Of a DNA stretch of 64,000 nt, positions 61,923-64,000 are shown in pieces. The stretch covers positions 1,006,614 through 1,070,613 of the forward strand of contig NZ_FKLA01000009.1 in assembly GCF_900078395.1 (NCBI RefSeq), in the 5' to 3' direction. Position numbers and translations under genes: made by a program. Below the pieces are notes generated by a model. The model ran no database searches, was not told the DNA's origin, and worked only from the letters and a program-made list of their open reading frames with translations. Within the stretch, counting starts at the first letter, position 1. The number at the start of each line of letters is the position of its first letter. Source of the DNA: Anaerotruncus rubiinfantis. GTDB lineage: Bacteria; Bacillota; Clostridia; Oscillospirales; Ruminococcaceae.

Positions 61923-64000
61923 TTATGCTTTTCGGAAACGTGTAATATCGTAACAGGAGATTAGTGCGACATTGCTTCCGTCAAGCCACGGCATGTGAGA
62001 CGCCGTGGCATTGACCCATTTGTTCAGGTAAGGATTATACATCTCCCGCGTGTAATTGCCGGCTTGGTCGCGGAGCATCAGAGCCATCGGACATTGCTCA
62101 CAAGGGGTTTGCCGGTTCCACAGGGCCTTGTAGCAGAGATCCCCTACCCGCGCATAGGGGAGCAGTTCCAGCAGTCTGCGGTTGAGGAAAAGAAGTTCAT
62201 AGCTGCCTGGCGCGGTGACATAGGCCAGCGTATTGAGGTGGTCGAGTATTGACTGAGCGATTTGGAAAGATTTCCGAAGCCGCGCCTGGGTGCGCAGCTT
62301 GATGAGGAAGGTGCTCAGGATTTTGGCAATGAAAGCAAGGGTGTCCACCTCTTCCTGGGTCCAGAACCGCTGCCCGCCGCATTCGTCAAATCCGACGAAG
62401 CCCTTGAACGCCCCTTCGTCCTTGAGCGCGCACTGGAGCATAGCATGGATTCCCTGCGGGTCCAGCACATCGCGCACCGCTCGGGAAAGCCGGGTGATGT
62501 CCTCGCAGTAAAAAACGCCGTCCGGTCGGAAGTAATCGAGATAACCGGGTGCGATCGGGATGTCCTGCAGCATGGGCATGGCGGGAGAAATCCCGTCGTT
62601 GCACCACTCAAAGGTGTTGGTGGTCCGCTGGTTGTCATCGGAATTTTCCAGAATATAGACCCGGCTGACACCGAAATACCGCCCGATAATTTCCAGGACC
62701 ATGTTGACCGCACTGTCGAGATCCTTGGCCTCATAGAGGATGTGGAAAATATATTCCGAGATATTTTCCCGCAGAAGCTTGTGCCCGCTGTGCGGCGGCT
62801 CCAATTGAGTGCGCTCCCGGTAAACATACTCCCGGTCCACCTGGCTGTCGTAAAGCGCATACTGGTTCTTTCCCCCGTCTTTGGCGCGGTAAAGGGCGTT
62901 GTCAGCGTTTTCAAAGAGCATGCTGTAAGAACTGCCGTCCCGTGGGCTTATGGCAATGCCGATGCTGCCGGAAATTTTATAATCGCTCTGCCGCCCGGTG
63001 AAAGTGCGGCGGAAGATCTCGGTCAGCGCCTGGGCTTTCTGCTGGATAACCGATTCATCCTTCAGGCCCTTCATAAAGACCAGGAATTCGTCCCCGCCAA
63101 TCCGCCCGACAATATCGTCGGAACGGAACAGGCTCTGGGTTTTTGCCGCAACGTCGCTGAGCACCGCATCGCCAAGCAGGTGGCCAAAATTGTCATTGAT
63201 CGATTTGAAGTCGTCGATATCGATGATAAAAAGCGCCCCGAGCAGATCCTTGCCTTCACCGGCCAGGTATTCGTCCACCAGGGATGCGGTGCAGGCCTTG
63301 TTATAAACCCCGGTCAGCGGATCGCGCATTGACTGCATCTCGATGGAAAGCAGTTTCTTTTTCTGTTCGTCAATGTCCCTGACCTTTCCAATAAGCTTCA
63401 CGATCTGACCACGGGAATTTTCAATGGGGACGATGGTAACACTGATCCAGATATATTTCTTATGGGAATTGAGCACCCTGCATTCAAAGGTGAGCGAACG
63501 TTTGTCTTCAGCGGCCATCTGGGAAATCTGCTGGCGGGAGAGTGTCCAGTAGAAGTTTTCGCGGTCGTCCGGATGGATGCACGCCTGATAGGGAAACGGG
63601 TCTTCGGGTGTGATCTTATAGACCGGCTGCAGGCCGATTTCGACGCTCAAAGGGGAATCATTGCAAATGATGAGCAGTTTTTCATAATCGATCTCAAAAA
63701 TCACATCGTTGGTTGCTTCCAGTACCAGCCGGTAACGCGCTTCATTTTCATGCGCCTGGGCATAGATCTGTTCAAGCTCGCCGACCTTTTCTTCAATTTT
63801 TTCGCGCAGATCCTGATCGTTGAATCCCGCAAGGCTTCGGGAGAAATAATCCCCCGCGATCTGCTCCGGGTTCGGCACCGAATGGTGCAGGTGCAAAACC
63901 CGGAAGGAATCCCCGCAAACGCGCAGAACAACCGAAAAACGGGTATCGATCCCGCTGGTTTCCGAATTTGGAAGATCGGGTTCGGCGGAGAATTCCCCAT
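61923..64000 (-). CDS. PAS-GGDEF-GAF-PAS diguanylate cyclase (5' end outside window)
   Basis: The minus-strand frame stays open to 63998 with sensible protein (RFSVVLRVCGDSFRVLHLHH), so the N-terminus is beyond the window and 691 residues are seen. Counted from 63998, they are a coiled segment (about 60-85), a PAS domain (about 85-210), GGDEF (about 215-380; motif GGDEF at 301-305, inhibitory site RSDD at 292-295), a GAF-like domain (about 410-590), and a C-terminal PAS-like domain (about 595-691) containing CEQCP. The protein should make cyclic di-GMP with product inhibition. No EAL domain and no membrane segment are visible in this part. Its terminator lies at 61886-61919. Confidence 0.9.
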   Translation of the reverse strand, partial: GEFSAEPDLPNSETSGIDTRFSVVLRVCGDSFRVLHLHHSVPNPEQIAGDYFSRSLAGFNDQDLREKIEEKVGELEQIYAQAHENEARYRLVLEATNDVIFEIDYEKLLIICNDSPLSVEIGLQPVYKITPEDPFPYQACIHPDDRENFYWTLSRQQISQMAAEDKRSLTFECRVLNSHKKYIWISVTIVPIENSRGQIVKLIGKVRDIDEQKKKLLSIEMQSMRDPLTGVYNKACTASLVDEYLAGEGKDLLGALFIIDIDDFKSINDNFGHLLGDAVLSDVAAKTQSLFRSDDIVGRIGGDEFLVFMKGLKDESVIQQKAQALTEIFRRTFTGRQSDYKISGSIGIAISPRDGSSYSMLFENADNALYRAKDGGKNQYALYDSQVDREYVYRERTQLEPPHSGHKLLRENISEYIFHILYEAKDLDSAVNMVLEIIGRYFGVSRVYILENSDDNQRTTNTFEWCNDGISPAMPMLQDIPIAPGYLDYFRPDGVFYCEDITRLSRAVRDVLDPQGIHAMLQCALKDEGAFKGFVGFDECGGQRFWTQEEVDTLAFIAKILSTFLIKLRTQARLRKSFQIAQSILDHLNTLAYVTAPGSYELLFLNRRLLELLPYARVGDLCYKALWNRQTPCEQCPMALMLRDQAGNYTREMYNPYLNKWVNATASHMPWLDGSNVALISCYDITRFRKA

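Overview
The window looks like a chromosomal segment of a GC-rich, spore-lineage anaerobe of the Bacillota (Clostridia, most likely the Oscillospirales/Ruminococcaceae group). The pointers are HrcA/CIRCE heat-shock control, a T-box leader, a tandem glycine riboswitch, a lipoteichoic-acid-synthase-type enzyme, lipobox-type lipoproteins, rubrerythrin with a PerR-type repressor, and aspS-gatCAB. The species assignment is inference. I saw no tRNA, rRNA, CRISPR array, insertion sequence or phage. Both ends cut a gene: a CotH-family gene at the left and a GGDEF gene at the right.

Layout. 1-2.6 kb (minus strand): VTC-type polyphosphate polymerase domain protein, DUF4956 membrane protein and CotH-family kinase-like protein, a compact unit of uncertain function. 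2.8-4.1 kb: glutamate dehydrogenase. 4.8-8.9 kb: a glycerol-phosphate polymer synthase converging on a glycosyltransferase/flippase-like pair. 9.1-14.5 kb: a tripartite-style RND exporter (adaptor and pump) behind a winged-helix regulator with a degenerate receiver and a puzzling start. 14.7-16.1 kb: an unrecognised exported protein. 16.4-23.7 kb: an HPr-like protein diverging from hrcA-grpE-dnaK-dnaJ-prmA-rsmE with two CIRCE operators. 23.8-27.2 kb: VanY-type carboxypeptidase, a small membrane protein, a GT-C glycosyltransferase and a phospholipase C-like protein.

27.6-32.5 kb: a complete branched-chain amino acid ABC importer (binding protein, two permeases, two ATPases), then a YbaK-type deacylase. 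33.1-40.4 kb: a tandem glycine riboswitch in front of gcvT-gcvH-gcvPA-gcvPB-lplA-lpdA, so one glycine-responsive unit makes the cleavage system, its lipoate ligase and its E3 component. 40.4-42.0 kb: a GH13 alpha-amylase-family enzyme with a C-terminal DUF1653 domain. 42.2-47.2 kb: aspS-gatC-gatA-gatB, consistent with making Asn-tRNA by transamidation. 47.3-48.3 kb: perR-rbr with a clear promoter and palindromic operator.

48.4-52.5 kb: a DUF975 membrane protein, then (minus strand) an amidase, a cysteine-rich superoxide dismutase and a sodium:solute symporter. The symporter lies behind a T-box leader whose specifier codon I read as UAC (Tyr). 52.7-61.9 kb: a YesM/YesN-type two-component pair next to a TRAP importer (DctP, DctQ and two near-identical tandem DctM proteins of equal length) and an MFS transporter. 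61.9-64.0 kb: a PAS-GGDEF-GAF-PAS diguanylate cyclase running off the window. Much of the segment is amino-acid import, degradation and sensing (Glu, Gly, branched-chain, probably Tyr), fitting an amino-acid-using anaerobe. The least explained items are the CotH/DUF4956/VTC unit, the tyrosine T-box symporter, the GH13-DUF1653 fusion, the doubled DctM and the start of the RND regulator.
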